Below, piece after piece: positions 14,913-21,736 of a stretch of 25,594 nt of DNA. The stretch lies in the IMG/VR virus record IMGVR_UViG_3300001472_000151, positions 1-25,594 of that record. The stretch is one strand, 5' to 3'. The notes below the pieces were generated by a model. It was not told the origin of the DNA. It saw only the letters and a list, made by a program, of their open reading frames with translations, and searched no databases. Each line of letters starts with the position of its first letter. The first letter of the stretch is position 1. Position numbers and translations under genes: made by a program. Origin of the DNA: a virus.

Positions 14913-15242
14913 TCACTCAGGCTCACGTTTTTTTCGTTTAGGCTCACGTTTTTTTCGTTTTTCTTCTTTGAGAAAAGCATTTTGAGTCTTGTCATATAAC
15001 GCTGATTTTTCTGTCATTGTGAGTGAAAAATATGGGTGCGGTTTTGTCGGGTTATCTTTTCGCCGCGCCCAAATTTCAAAAGAATCAAAACCTTTGCGGC
15101 GTGTCACCATAAAATAAGTGCCGTTATCATGGTTAATTCTGGCTTGCCGCAATTTTTGATTTTTTGACGCATCCCAGCCTTTTGAGCTATCAGTAGCTTT
15201 TTTATCAGCTACTAATTCCCATTTATGTTCGATATTTTTCAA
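14913..15242 (-). CDS. Hypothetical basic protein with duplicated KRKKREP tail
   Basis: 109 residues, starting at a TTG that overlaps the stop of the 30-codon ORF upstream. The body ('GTYFMVTRRKGFDSFEIWARR') is beta-rich and basic; no family recognised. The C-terminus holds two copies of a 7-residue unit (KRKKREP) produced by a 21-bp tandem duplication. A nucleic-acid-binding role is plausible from the charge only. Confidence 0.5.
   Translation of the reverse strand: MKNIEHKWELVADKKATDSSKGWDASKNQKLRQARINHDNGTYFMVTRRKGFDSFEIWARRKDNPTKPHPYFSLTMTEKSALYDKTQNAFLKEEKRKKREPKRKKREPE
14920..14961. repeat. 21-bp tandem duplication
   Basis: Two adjacent 21-base units (14920-14940 and 14941-14961), each GGCTCACG, seven T, CGTTT, then one variable base (A or T). 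They are in frame inside the 109-residue gene. Probably recent slippage, as the copies are almost identical. Confidence 0.8.
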
Positions 15243-15331
15243 TGTGCCGCCATCACTAAAAGACCTTGAAAAACTCCCATAAATGTAAGCCCAATAATTA
15301 TGCCAGCTACTATATAATCAATTGTTTTCAC
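15239..15331 (-). CDS. 30-residue single-span membrane protein
   Basis: Starts with GTG at 15331, preceded by GAAGGGA at a suitable distance, and ends in a TTGA overlap with the next gene. The protein is almost one membrane helix ('YIVAGIIIGLTFMGVFQGLL'). Coupling on both sides supports expression. Function unknown. Confidence 0.45.
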   Translation of the reverse strand: MKTIDYIVAGIIIGLTFMGVFQGLLVMAAH

Positions 15332-15437
15332 GAATGTTTCCCTTCTTTACTGCCGCTATTGTTTTCATATGCCACGCTAAACTTTCCAGCGTGGCTTGAT
15401 CCGCATTGTTAATTTCTTTGACAAGCTCTTTCTTCAA
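15318..15437 (-). CDS. Small ORF between SSB and the 30-residue membrane protein
   Basis: 39 codons from a TTG at 15437, just after the SSB stop, to a TGA inside the next ORF. The peptide starts 'MKKELVKEINNADQATLESL' and is helical and charged. The start codon has no clear ribosome site; an internal ATG at codon 24 follows a hairpin. It may be a real coupled micro-gene or just a spacer. Confidence 0.3.
   Translation of the reverse strand: MKKELVKEINNADQATLESLAWHMKTIAAVKKGNIRENN
15371..15395. repeat. Perfect 8-bp stem-loop
   Basis: GCCACGCT, 9-base loop, AGCGTGGC. It lies within the early leftward transcript downstream of ssb. No T-run follows on either strand, so it is more likely an RNA processing or stability structure than a terminator. 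Confidence 0.5.
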
Positions 15438-15438
15438 A

Positions 15439-15885
15439 TCAAAAAGGGATTTCGTCATCTAAATCACCGTCAATTGGGCCATCATTTAATTTTTTTAATG
15501 CTGGCGGCTGATAGCTTTCGACGGCGGCATCTGCTTTATTGCCAAGCATCGTTAATTCGCCTCTGTAGCGTTGCAAGACAACCTCTGTGCTGTACTTGTC
15601 CACGCCATCTTTATCTGCCCATTTTCGGGTTTGTAATTGCCCTTCTAGGTAGACTGTAGACCCTTTACGCAAATATTGTTCTGCAACTTTTCCCAACGCT
15701 TCATTAAAAATAACGACACGATGCCACTCTGTTTTTTCTTTACGCTCACCACTATTTTTATCTTTCCAACTTTCGCCAGTGGCTAACGACAACTGCACGA
15801 TTTTGCCGCCATCGTCCATTGTGCGCACTTCTGGATCACGCCCCAAATTTCCTACCAACGTTACTTTATTTACGCTACCCGCCAT
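15439..15885 (-). CDS. ssb: Single-stranded DNA-binding protein
   Basis: 148 residues. The OB-fold covers about 1-108, starting '[20 protein letters not shown]' and including '[20 protein letters not shown]', '[16 protein letters not shown]' and a YSTEVV strand. The acidic tail ends DDEIPF, the standard interaction tip for recombination and replication partners. It coats ssDNA during phage replication and recombination. AAGGA precedes the ATG. It is in an operon with the annealing protein and exonuclease. Confidence 0.95.
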   Translation of the reverse strand: MAGSVNKVTLVGNLGRDPEVRTMDDGGKIVQLSLATGESWKDKNSGERKEKTEWHRVVIFNEALGKVAEQYLRKGSTVYLEGQLQTRKWADKDGVDKYSTEVVLQRYRGELTMLGNKADAAVESYQPPALKKLNDGPIDGDLDDEIPF

Positions 15886-16073
15886 TATTTTTTTCCTTTT
15901 GAAAGTTTATGTTTTTTAGTTTTATGTAAATTTTTTAACCAACTAATTTGATGAATAGATGCGTTAAGTTTTGCGGCAGTTAACAAAGCTTTATTACTTG
16001 CAACATCTAATTCGCGTGTATTTGTTGCCGCATTGATTAGTTGTGCCGCATCAAGATATTGTTCTTCTGTCAT
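15885..16073 (-). CDS. Hypothetical protein between ssb and annealing protein
   Basis: 62 residues, helical, with a Lys-rich C-terminus ('[17 protein letters not shown]'). The ATG overlaps the upstream stop (ATGA) and the end touches the SSB start region. No family recognised; the basic tail would suit nucleic-acid contact. Confidence 0.5.
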   Translation of the reverse strand: MTEEQYLDAAQLINAATNTRELDVASNKALLTAAKLNASIHQISWLKNLHKTKKHKLSKGKK

Positions 16074-16765
16074 TCTGCCGCCTGCGCTTGGGGTTGATAT
16101 TGTCTGTAAAGTTCTTGATATTTTTCCACAAATTGCTTTTTGTCATCGTTTGACAAACCAGCAAATTCGCTAGAACCTTTGATAGCTTCTTTATTACTTA
16201 TTAATGCCTCAAGGTTTTGTGCTTGCGACAATTGGGCGCAAAGCGTGTCTAATACAGAAATAGGTTTTTGCTCTAATTGTGCTTTAACGGTTTTTGCCTG
16301 TGGCGTTGGTTTTGGCTCTTTTATGGCATCGTCTGATCTGCGCTGTGCCGCTTCTGCTTCACTATCAGTTAATGCAATTTCACTTTCAGAATAGAAAAAC
16401 CCTTGTAAATTTAACGCCTCTAAAATTGCGCGATCTACGGCTCTTTTATATGCCATCATAGCGGGATAAGCATTTTTGTTATTTGCTGGGTCTGCCTCTG
16501 CGACAGAGCAATAGGTTTGCTTGTCTTTAGTTTCCACCATAACAAAACAAATGCTTTTGTTACGTTCTGCAAAAAAATCTAACTTAACACTTTCTGGCAC
16601 GACTCTAATTTGTTGTAAGCCAGCGATCTGTTTTAAATATCTGTGTTTAACAATATTCATACCGCTTTGTTTATGCAACCAAGTAGCTTCACCAATTTTT
16701 ACATCATCGGGTAAATATTTTTCCAGTCGTGCATCTGCACTACTTAACGGCGTGTTTCTAGCCAT
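16070..16765 (-). CDS. Putative single-strand annealing protein
   Basis: 231 residues. The N-terminal domain (about 1-125) has alternating strands ending in 'NAYPAMMAYKRAVDRAILEA'; 'A-x-KRA-x-x-RA' helices like this are shared by Rad52/ERF/Sak-type phage recombinases and related annealing proteins. The C-terminal half is Gln/Ala-rich and disordered ending in a helical 'KKQFVEKYQELYRQYQ' segment. It lies between ssb and a YqaJ-like exonuclease, the normal place for an annealing protein in a phage two-component recombination system. The exact family is not certain; the call is mostly from position. Confidence 0.5.
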   Translation of the reverse strand: MARNTPLSSADARLEKYLPDDVKIGEATWLHKQSGMNIVKHRYLKQIAGLQQIRVVPESVKLDFFAERNKSICFVMVETKDKQTYCSVAEADPANNKNAYPAMMAYKRAVDRAILEALNLQGFFYSESEIALTDSEAEAAQRRSDDAIKEPKPTPQAKTVKAQLEQKPISVLDTLCAQLSQAQNLEALISNKEAIKGSSEFAGLSNDDKKQFVEKYQELYRQYQPQAQAAE

Positions 16766-17684
16766 GCCGCACCTTCTCTTTCTTTTCCTTAAACATTATG
16801 TGACCAGCACGATTGCGTTCCATCCACAGTTCTTTACAGCCAGCCTTTTGTGCGGTTTCTGGCATAAACGCTTTTGCATTTTTCTTAACCGTTTCATGCG
16901 CCGTGTGGTCAACTTTTGTTTTAAGATATGCCTCACGAAAAACAGACCATTCTATAGCTGTGTTTGAGCCAAGGTTTTCTTCATTTGCCTCATCCCAATC
17001 AAGAAAGTCTGTTGCCGCAACTTTTTGCTTTGTTATTTCTTCTATAGTTATGTGAGGCGGCTCAATGTCATTAACAACAAAATGCACATATTGTTGTAAC
17101 TCTTTGAATATTTCCATTTGCCGCAATGGTTGGGCTTCTATTTCAATTTTATCCCATTTTGAATTTCCATAAATTACAGACAATTCAGACCGCTTGACTT
17201 CAACCCCTAAACAAGAGGATGCGGCGAACATTTGCATTTGCATCTGTGGTTCATAACGTTCAATAAAACTATTGCGATTATAGCCGCCACTATAGTTATT
17301 GATGTTTGTATGCTTGCAGTCTACCAGCACAATTTCAGCGGTTGTAGGATCAGCAAAAATCCTGTCAGGATGCGTGTTTAAAAAAGGATGGTCACGGTGC
17401 TGAAACTCAATTTCTGGCTTGTCTCTCCAGATTTTTTTCCACTGCGTCATGTCAGCAAATTCAATGCCTGTCTGTTTTTCATACCATTGAGCGTTAAAGT
17501 CTTCTGTATATGAACCCAACTGCACTGCCAGTTTATTTGACAAATCCTCTGGCTGTTGACGGCCAGTATCAATTAACCATTCTTGATACATTCCATTGTC
17601 TTTGTGGTAATGTATCGCCGCATATTTTGTCGCGCCTACGGTAAAATTTTTAGGCGTTTCAATGCGCTTAAATGGGCCAAGCAT
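16758..17684 (-). CDS. YqaJ-like exonuclease (PD-(D/E)XK)
   Basis: 308 residues. Motifs in the YqaJ/lambda-exo order: E61 in 'LGSYTEDFNAQWYEKQTG', D107 in 'HPFLNTHPDRIF', D122-C-K124 in 'IVLVDCKHTN' (Asp where many members have Glu), then 'YEPQMQMQMFAAS' with the usual Gln motif. It would resect dsDNA ends so the annealing protein can load. It overlaps the annealing protein gene by 8 bases, and the ATG overlaps the stop of the 62-residue gene upstream. Confidence 0.75.
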   Translation of the reverse strand: MLGPFKRIETPKNFTVGATKYAAIHYHKDNGMYQEWLIDTGRQQPEDLSNKLAVQLGSYTEDFNAQWYEKQTGIEFADMTQWKKIWRDKPEIEFQHRDHPFLNTHPDRIFADPTTAEIVLVDCKHTNINNYSGGYNRNSFIERYEPQMQMQMFAASSCLGVEVKRSELSVIYGNSKWDKIEIEAQPLRQMEIFKELQQYVHFVVNDIEPPHITIEEITKQKVAATDFLDWDEANEENLGSNTAIEWSVFREAYLKTKVDHTAHETVKKNAKAFMPETAQKAGCKELWMERNRAGHIMFKEKKEKVRHG

Positions 17685-17872
17685 TACAGATACCCTTTAA
17701 GCTGTAGGTATCGTGTGGACTCTTGCACCATGCCAATTTGTTTTAACTCATTAGCTGTGTCTTGAATTGCTATTTCAAGCATATCTTTTTCTTGCTGAAT
17801 TTCTAGCAATTGGTCTTTTGACGCACCTTCTAAAAATGCGTCCTTTACCTTTTCTTCTGCTGATTTTTCCAT
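17684..17872 (-). CDS. Small helical protein, first gene after promoter PL
   Basis: 62 residues, highly charged and helical throughout ('SAEEKVKDAFLEGASKDQLL', 'EKDMLEIAIQDTANELKQIG'), probably a coiled coil. The leader has the ribosome site TTTTTGGAG. It stops on the exonuclease start (TAATG). No family recognised; a regulator or partner of the recombination enzymes is possible. Confidence 0.55.
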   Translation of the reverse strand: MEKSAEEKVKDAFLEGASKDQLLEIQQEKDMLEIAIQDTANELKQIGMVQESTRYLQLKGYL

Positions 17873-17905
17873 AAAAAGACTCCAAAAATTGAATACAATA
17901 TTTAG

Positions 17906-17934
17906 AATCTATATTACTTCAAGTAATTTAACAA
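17906..17934 (-). promoter_or_regulatory. Leftward early promoter with ATTAC-N5-GTAAT operator
   Basis: On the minus strand: -35 TTGTTA (17929-17934), 17-base spacer, -10 TAGATT (17906-17911). The spacer holds a perfect 15-bp palindromic frame ATTAC-TTGAA-GTAAT (17913-17927). The same layout recurs at 23318-23346 and 19239-19267. Likely the repressor-controlled promoter of the recombination and integration operon. Confidence 0.6.
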
Positions 17935-17953
17935 ACAAAAAATTAATTGCAGT

Positions 17954-18076
17954 TTAAGATTTTTCTTTCAAAAAAAGGTCGATTTCTTGTTCTATGATTG
18001 CTAACCGTTCTAATGTCCAATTATCAAGAGCGTCATTTTTGAGGTCAGCTATAGCGTTTTTGAGGTTTTCAGACAT
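17954..18076 (-). CDS. 40-residue helical protein
   Basis: ATG at 18076 with a strong ribosome site (AGGAGA, within GATAGGAG at 18084-18091 on the opposite strand). The peptide ('MSENLKNAIADLKNDALDNW') is charged and helical with no Cys or membrane segment. It lies between the rex-position gene and promoter PL, on the same strand as both. Function unknown. Confidence 0.5.
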   Translation of the reverse strand: MSENLKNAIADLKNDALDNWTLERLAIIEQEIDLFLKEKS

Positions 18077-18083
18077 TTCGTAT

Positions 18084-18158
18084 CTCCTATCGAATCATAA
18101 TTTACGATAAGAAATAAAAAAATACATATCTAAGTTTGGTAGCAATATTTGATAGGAG
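18084..18158. repeat. 8-bp inverted repeat that could hide the 40-residue gene's ribosome site
   Basis: CTCCTATC at 18084-18091 and GATAGGAG at 18151-18158. In a minus-strand transcript running out of the repressor operon, the first-transcribed copy is CTCCTATC and the second is the GATAGGAG ribosome site of the 40-residue ORF, so they could pair. The inner sequence also contains TATCG/CGATA near 18089-18106. Confidence 0.35.
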
Positions 18159-18159
18159 T

Positions 18160-18936
18160 TTATTTACGGTCTTGCTTTTTTAAATCAACGCAATAGTCCA
18201 CAATATCCATTGTGTGGCCTAAGTCGTAAAGCCAGCGATCTCTTTCCTCGTTCCAATGCCGTTCATTATTAACGATTTTTTGCGACAGTAAATTTGCTCC
18301 ATCGACAACTGATTTGATACAGAAAACCATTCTTGCATTTACACGGCAGTAATAACGTCGTTTGATATTACCTTTTGACGGCGTGAAAGAATTTAGCGGC
18401 GCATTTAAATTTTCGTCAGCTTCAGCATTATAGGTGTGTTGTTTCAACAACCCTCTTAAATGGGTTTTCCCCGATTGTTGCACACTTCCAATTAATGACA
18501 TCTGATCAATCAATTGAGTTTGTGACGGTAATGTATTTTCATTTTCTGTTTCTTGGGAAAGATAAGTTTTAAACAAAATCTGTGCGGCTATTGCTCCCCA
18601 AGTCAGCCCAACCGCAAACCAACTATCAATTTCGCGCTGGTCATAAATATTTTCGGCCCTGCCTAATAGCCAGTTTGAGCGATGCCGCCGAACAGATTCT
18701 GATGGAATTAAATTACCGCTAACTATTTCACCTTCAGAATTTAAAAATTCATTTGTCGTAAAATAATTGCTTTCCCACGGACATGACGAAATTGGAAAAG
18801 CATAAGTATCATCAACAATTTTGGTAGCCATTTCCCATTTGGCTTTTACCCTAGGCTCCAACCGCGACAAATCTGTACGATGTTGCGTGTAATACTCTTG
18901 AAGTATGCGTGAGTTACTTGTGCGGTCGTTGCTCAA
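18160..18936 (-). CDS. Unknown protein in rex position, co-transcribed with repressor
   Basis: 258 residues. The start overlaps the repressor stop (ATGA), so it should be expressed in lysogens. There are several Trp residues ('WEMATKIVDD', 'CPWESNYF', 'SNWLLGRAENIYDQREIDSW'), a mildly hydrophobic helix at about 105-125 ('WFAVGLTWGAIAAQILF') and a charged helical C-terminus ending in KKQDRK. No known nuclease, kinase or NTPase motif is visible. By position it corresponds to lambda rexA: a lysogenic conversion or superinfection-exclusion gene is a reasonable hypothesis. No family recognised. Confidence 0.55.
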   Translation of the reverse strand: MSNDRTSNSRILQEYYTQHRTDLSRLEPRVKAKWEMATKIVDDTYAFPISSCPWESNYFTTNEFLNSEGEIVSGNLIPSESVRRHRSNWLLGRAENIYDQREIDSWFAVGLTWGAIAAQILFKTYLSQETENENTLPSQTQLIDQMSLIGSVQQSGKTHLRGLLKQHTYNAEADENLNAPLNSFTPSKGNIKRRYYCRVNARMVFCIKSVVDGANLLSQKIVNNERHWNEERDRWLYDLGHTMDIVDYCVDLKKQDRK

Positions 18937-19232
18937 TCAAACCAAGGCGAACCGTCAAGCATTGCTTTTGATGCGCTTGATAGCCCCTCTCTGTTGCCAG
19001 TTAAGAGAAAGTCAGTAGTGACGTTAAACAATTTAGAAAAAGCTAACAGCTTCCTACCGTCACAACCCTTGTGGCCTTTTTCAATGCTTGAAATATGGTT
19101 TGGGACAACCGAAACTTCGCTGGCTATTTCCATCTGTTGTAGGCCGTGAGTTTCACGCAACCGCTTTAGCGTAATGCCCACCTTTTTGTTAAGGGCCGCA
19201 ACTTCTTCTGAAATTTGGTTTTTTGTCAACAT
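18933..19232 (-). CDS. XRE-family repressor (CI analogue)
   Basis: 99 residues from the ATG at 19232. The frame is open to 19286, but that longer form would include the promoter. The HTH covers about 18-73: 'LKRLRETHGLQQMEIASEVS', then 'VPNHISSIEKGHKGCDGRKL' and 'LAFSKLFNVTTDFLLTG', typical of HTH_3/XRE repressors. A short C-terminal tail replaces the large peptidase domain of CI, so induction by RecA self-cleavage is unlikely. It is divergent from the Cro-like gene and its ATG sits at the predicted transcription start. Confidence 0.85.
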   Translation of the reverse strand: MLTKNQISEEVAALNKKVGITLKRLRETHGLQQMEIASEVSVVPNHISSIEKGHKGCDGRKLLAFSKLFNVTTDFLLTGNREGLSSASKAMLDGSPWFD

Positions 19233-19238
19233 AGATTC

Positions 19239-19267
19239 TATGTAAATTACTTTTTGTAATCTGTCTA
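19239..19267 (-). promoter_or_regulatory. Repressor promoter with ATTAC-N5-GTAAT operator (leaderless)
   Basis: On the minus strand: -35 TAGACA (19262-19267), 17-base spacer, -10 TACATA (19239-19244). The operator (19246-19260) is again in the spacer. The predicted start is at or next to the A of the repressor ATG at 19232, and there is no ribosome site, as in lambda PRM. Suggests autoregulation. Confidence 0.5.
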
Positions 19268-19279
19268 GGAAAAAAACTC

Positions 19280-19308
19280 TTGGCAAAACACACTTATTGT
19301 AATAAAGA
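19280..19308 (+). promoter_or_regulatory. Rightward promoter for cro/replication operon, with operator half-site
   Basis: -35 TTGGCA (19280-19285), 17-base spacer, -10 TAAAGA (19303-19308). It includes GTAAT at 19299-19303 followed by AAAGATTC, matching the right half of the other operators; the left half is not conserved. The predicted start is at the Cro-like ATG (19315) with no ribosome site. Confidence 0.5.
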
Positions 19309-19314
19309 TTCTTT

Positions 19315-19548
19315 ATGACAATTCAACACAACAATAGCAATCTTTGCCTAGCATCTAAAATTATAGCTACGTTAGGCGGTGTCACAAACTTATCGCAAAA
19401 AGTTGGGGTAAGCCAATCCGCTGTTAGCCATTGGTTAAATCGTGGCATCCCTAAAAATTACCTGATGAGGAATAAGCTAGAAGCCTTGTTGATGGCTGAA
19501 GACCAGATCAATCCTATTGAGTTAATTAAGGAATTGCGCGATGGCTAA
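19315..19548 (+). CDS. Cro/YdaS-like HTH regulator
   Basis: 77 residues. HTH at about 20-45, 'GGVTNLSQKVGVSQSAVSHW' followed by LNRGIPK, the YdaS/Cro signature. It is first gene of the rightward operon and divergent from the repressor, the normal place for Cro, which would turn down both promoters and favour lytic growth. No ribosome site precedes the ATG, which falls at the predicted transcription start. It overlaps the next gene by 8 bases. Confidence 0.8.
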   Translation: MTIQHNNSNLCLASKIIATLGGVTNLSQKVGVSQSAVSHWLNRGIPKNYLMRNKLEALLMAEDQINPIELIKELRDG

Positions 19549-19861
19549 AAGCAAAGCGGCGCGGCTTGGCTATGCCGATGAGATGAAAGTGCGTGACCAG
19601 CTAATTAAATTTGGCATAGATGCGGTGCGTGTTGACAGAAGGTTGGGGCAACTAGGCGCAGACCAATCTTGTGATTTGCTTTTAAAATATCCGAATGGGC
19701 AACAGAAGCCATTAGAGCAAAAGCGAGTCAAAGGCGGTTTTAAGACTATCCGTAAATGGCTAGACGGTGCGCCAGAGGGTGCGTTGTTGACGGTGACAGA
19801 GCCAAACAAGCCGACACTTGTTATTTCCACAATACAGACACATGGCGAGGTGGTGAAATAA
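19541..19861 (+). CDS. PD-(D/E)XK nuclease-like protein
   Basis: 106 residues with E14 in 'YADEMKVRDQ', D45 in 'GADQSCDLLL' and E59-Q-K61 in 'PLEQKRVKGGFK', spaced as in small PD-(D/E)XK or Holliday-junction resolvase-like enzymes. AAGGA precedes the ATG, which lies inside the end of the Cro-like gene. The end overlaps the replication gene by 1 base. Position in the replication operon suggests a role in branched or damaged DNA processing. Confidence 0.55.
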   Translation: MAKSKAARLGYADEMKVRDQLIKFGIDAVRVDRRLGQLGADQSCDLLLKYPNGQQKPLEQKRVKGGFKTIRKWLDGAPEGALLTVTEPNKPTLVISTIQTHGEVVK

Positions 19862-20730
19862 TGTTTATCCAGATACGAAGCCTTGAATTGCCATCATCTG
19901 AAAAATTAACGCTTTTTGTTTTAGCAACACACCTACCTAACATTTTCCCTTCTACAACATTAATTGCAAATGAAACAGGTTTGAGCCGTAGAACCGTCCA
20001 AACATCATTAAATAATTTGAAGCAAAAAAAGATCATATCATGGGAAAAAACGAACGGCGCAAATAGATATAAAATACTAATTGAAAATGATTCCGTTGTG
20101 CAACCATTGCACAACCATTGGGCAACCACTGCACAACCGTTGGGAAATGATTGCACAACCGTTGAGCAACCATTGCACACTAAGATACAAAGTAAAAAAC
20201 AAAGTAAAAAACAAATTAAGAAAGAAGAAAATTTTAGTAAGGAATTTGATCTTTTTTGGGATGCTTACCCAAAAGTCAGGTCATCGAAAAAATCAGATGT
20301 ATCAAGATTAATAGAAAGAGCATTAAAAAACGGAACCTCTATAGAAAAAATATTAAGTGATTTAGAGCAATTTTTAGAAACAGTGGATAAGCCTAAATAC
20401 ACTCCAAAGCATACCAGTTGGTTGAATACGATGATAAATGATGGTCAATGGAATGAGGAATTTTACAAAGGTAAAATTGCTAGGCGAGTTAGTGCTATTG
20501 AAAAGCTTAAGGAATATTGGGAAAAGCGGAAATTTGGCAGAAAAGAAGTTTATGAAACAGAGTCAGCTTTAGAAATTGAAAGGCAACGTATCGAAACAGC
20601 TTGGAAAGAAGCAACAGACGAACAGAAAAAAGAATTACGACAATTAGCCCCAGAGGGCGTAACGCTCCCAAAGTTTGAATCGACAGTTGTGCATTTTAAG
20701 ACGCAACCAACGATGAGGGCTGTTCAATGA
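19861..20730 (+). CDS. Replication initiator with HTH domain (lambda O-like)
   Basis: 289 residues when started at the ATG 19861 (TAATG junction); the longer frame from 19756 overlaps the nuclease in another frame and lacks a ribosome site. The winged-helix N-terminus (about 10-65: 'STTLIANETGLSRRTVQTSL') binds DNA. Residues 77-106 are a Gln/Pro/Thr-rich linker encoded by eight 11-bp iterons, so the origin probably lies within the gene as in lambda O. The C-terminal half has the phage-replication pattern 'FDLFWDAYPKVRSSKK' ... 'YTPKHTSWLNTMINDGQWNE'. Confidence 0.75.
   Translation: MFIQIRSLELPSSEKLTLFVLATHLPNIFPSTTLIANETGLSRRTVQTSLNNLKQKKIISWEKTNGANRYKILIENDSVVQPLHNHWATTAQPLGNDCTTVEQPLHTKIQSKKQSKKQIKKEENFSKEFDLFWDAYPKVRSSKKSDVSRLIERALKNGTSIEKILSDLEQFLETVDKPKYTPKHTSWLNTMINDGQWNEEFYKGKIARRVSAIEKLKEYWEKRKFGRKEVYETESALEIERQRIETAWKEATDEQKKELRQLAPEGVTLPKFESTVVHFKTQPTMRAVQ
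20090..20177 (+). repeat. 11-bp iterons, candidate replication origin
   Basis: Eight units with an exact 11-base period, starting at 20090, 20101, 20112, 20123, 20134, 20145, 20156 and 20167; consensus CAACCRTTGCA or CAACCRTTGGG. Units 20101, 20112 and 20167 start CAACCATTG, 20134 and 20156 CAACCGTTG, 20123 CAACCACTG; the first and 20145 units are degenerate. The period puts all sites on one face of the helix, as in iteron origins. AT-rich DNA (about 20181-20250) follows. Confidence 0.75.
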
Positions 20731-21209
20731 GGGTAAACGTTTTTCCACGGCACGATAACGAACCGCCACGCCTACAAATTTTTGAGCAAAATGATCCAAT
20801 TGCAAAAGTTGATTATGAATTAACAAACGACAAACTCACAATGCTTATTAAAAAATTAGTTGATCAACTTCCTGACCACACACCAAAAAGCGCAAATGTT
20901 TATAAAACAGAAGAAAAATTAAAACAATTGGTGGTAGATGAATTTGATTTGCAAAGCGGCGATTTGTGGAAACGTACAAAAAATCGAAACATCGTACGAC
21001 CAAGACAAGTTTTAATGTACCTACTTAAAAAACATTGCAAATACAGTTCGTCAGAAATAGCAAAAACAATAGGGTTGCAAAGAACCAACGTTATTTATGC
21101 AGTTAACCAAGTTGAAAATTTATTGACGTATGGTGACAGAATTTCTGAACACATAACGGTAATTGAAGAAAATTTACAAAACTGGCAAATGTTTAAGGCG
21201 GTTGCATGA
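20727..21209 (+). CDS. DnaA domain IV-like DNA-binding protein
   Basis: 160 residues. Residues about 67-130 match DnaA domain IV: 'LVVDEFDLQSGDLWKRTKNR', then 'IVRPRQVLMYLLKKH' and 'SSEIAKTIGLQRTNVIYAVN' (the DHTTV-type signature replaced by RTNVIYA). There is no AAA+ ATPase domain, so it could bind DnaA-like boxes but not act as full DnaA. It follows the initiator gene (4-base overlap) and precedes a methyltransferase. It may bind the adjacent iterons or compete with host DnaA. Confidence 0.7.
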   Translation: MRVNVFPRHDNEPPRLQIFEQNDPIAKVDYELTNDKLTMLIKKLVDQLPDHTPKSANVYKTEEKLKQLVVDEFDLQSGDLWKRTKNRNIVRPRQVLMYLLKKHCKYSSSEIAKTIGLQRTNVIYAVNQVENLLTYGDRISEHITVIEENLQNWQMFKAVA

Positions 21210-21736
21210 GGTTACCTCACGGGTACGCATTTTCCAGTTACCCCAGATTTCAAGACGATCATTATCCGACTATTGATACTAGGTGCATACTTGCGTTGCG
21301 GGGCACTTGGATACTTGAAACGCCAGCAATCGACGTATGCCACGGCAAAGAACCCACGCCATTACTGCCAGCAACTAATGGTGATTTAAACGATGTTTTC
21401 CAACATCCACAAAAATGGAAAACAATTATAACAAACCCACCTTACAAAAGGCCGTTGGTAGATAACATTCTTGATGAGTGCCACAAGCATTTAGATGAGG
21501 GTAGAGTTAATATGTTGTGCATCTTAATGCGAACAGCCTTTGACCATGCCAAGACACGCCAGCACCTGTTTAAAAGCCCTCACTATGCAGGGCAAACTAA
21601 AATGCTGTTTAGGCCCATTTGGATCGATGGCGAAATAAAAGCCCAACCTATCCACAATTACGTTTGGCATGTTTTCAGAAGAGGTCATAACGGCGAACCT
21701 GTTGTTCGTTATTGGGAGCCGCATGAAAAAAAATAA
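21206..21736 (+). CDS. DNA adenine/N4-cytosine methyltransferase-like
   Basis: 176 residues with the amino-methyltransferase motif IV 'TNPPYKRPL' (NPPY at 77-80). The SAM-binding part upstream ('TWILETPAIDVCHG') is short and lacks the usual FxGxG, so the protein is compact or divergent. The C-terminal half ('MLFRPIWIDGEIKAQPIHNY', then WHVFRRGH) resembles phage DNA methylases. Likely modifies phage DNA against restriction or marks replication. It overlaps both neighbours (4 and 14 bases). Confidence 0.65.
   Translation: MRLPHGYAFSSYPRFQDDHYPTIDTRCILALRGTWILETPAIDVCHGKEPTPLLPATNGDLNDVFQHPQKWKTIITNPPYKRPLVDNILDECHKHLDEGRVNMLCILMRTAFDHAKTRQHLFKSPHYAGQTKMLFRPIWIDGEIKAQPIHNYVWHVFRRGHNGEPVVRYWEPHEKK

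Noticed and set aside
19233-19286. Long form of the repressor starting at 19286
   Set aside because: It would include the predicted promoter and operator; the 19232 ATG agrees with the -10 position and the normal XRE N-terminus.
19756-19860. Long form of the replication initiator starting at 19756
   Set aside because: The added N-terminus overlaps the nuclease gene in another frame and has a Cys/Arg-rich sequence without family features; the ATG at 19861 fits the TAATG junction.
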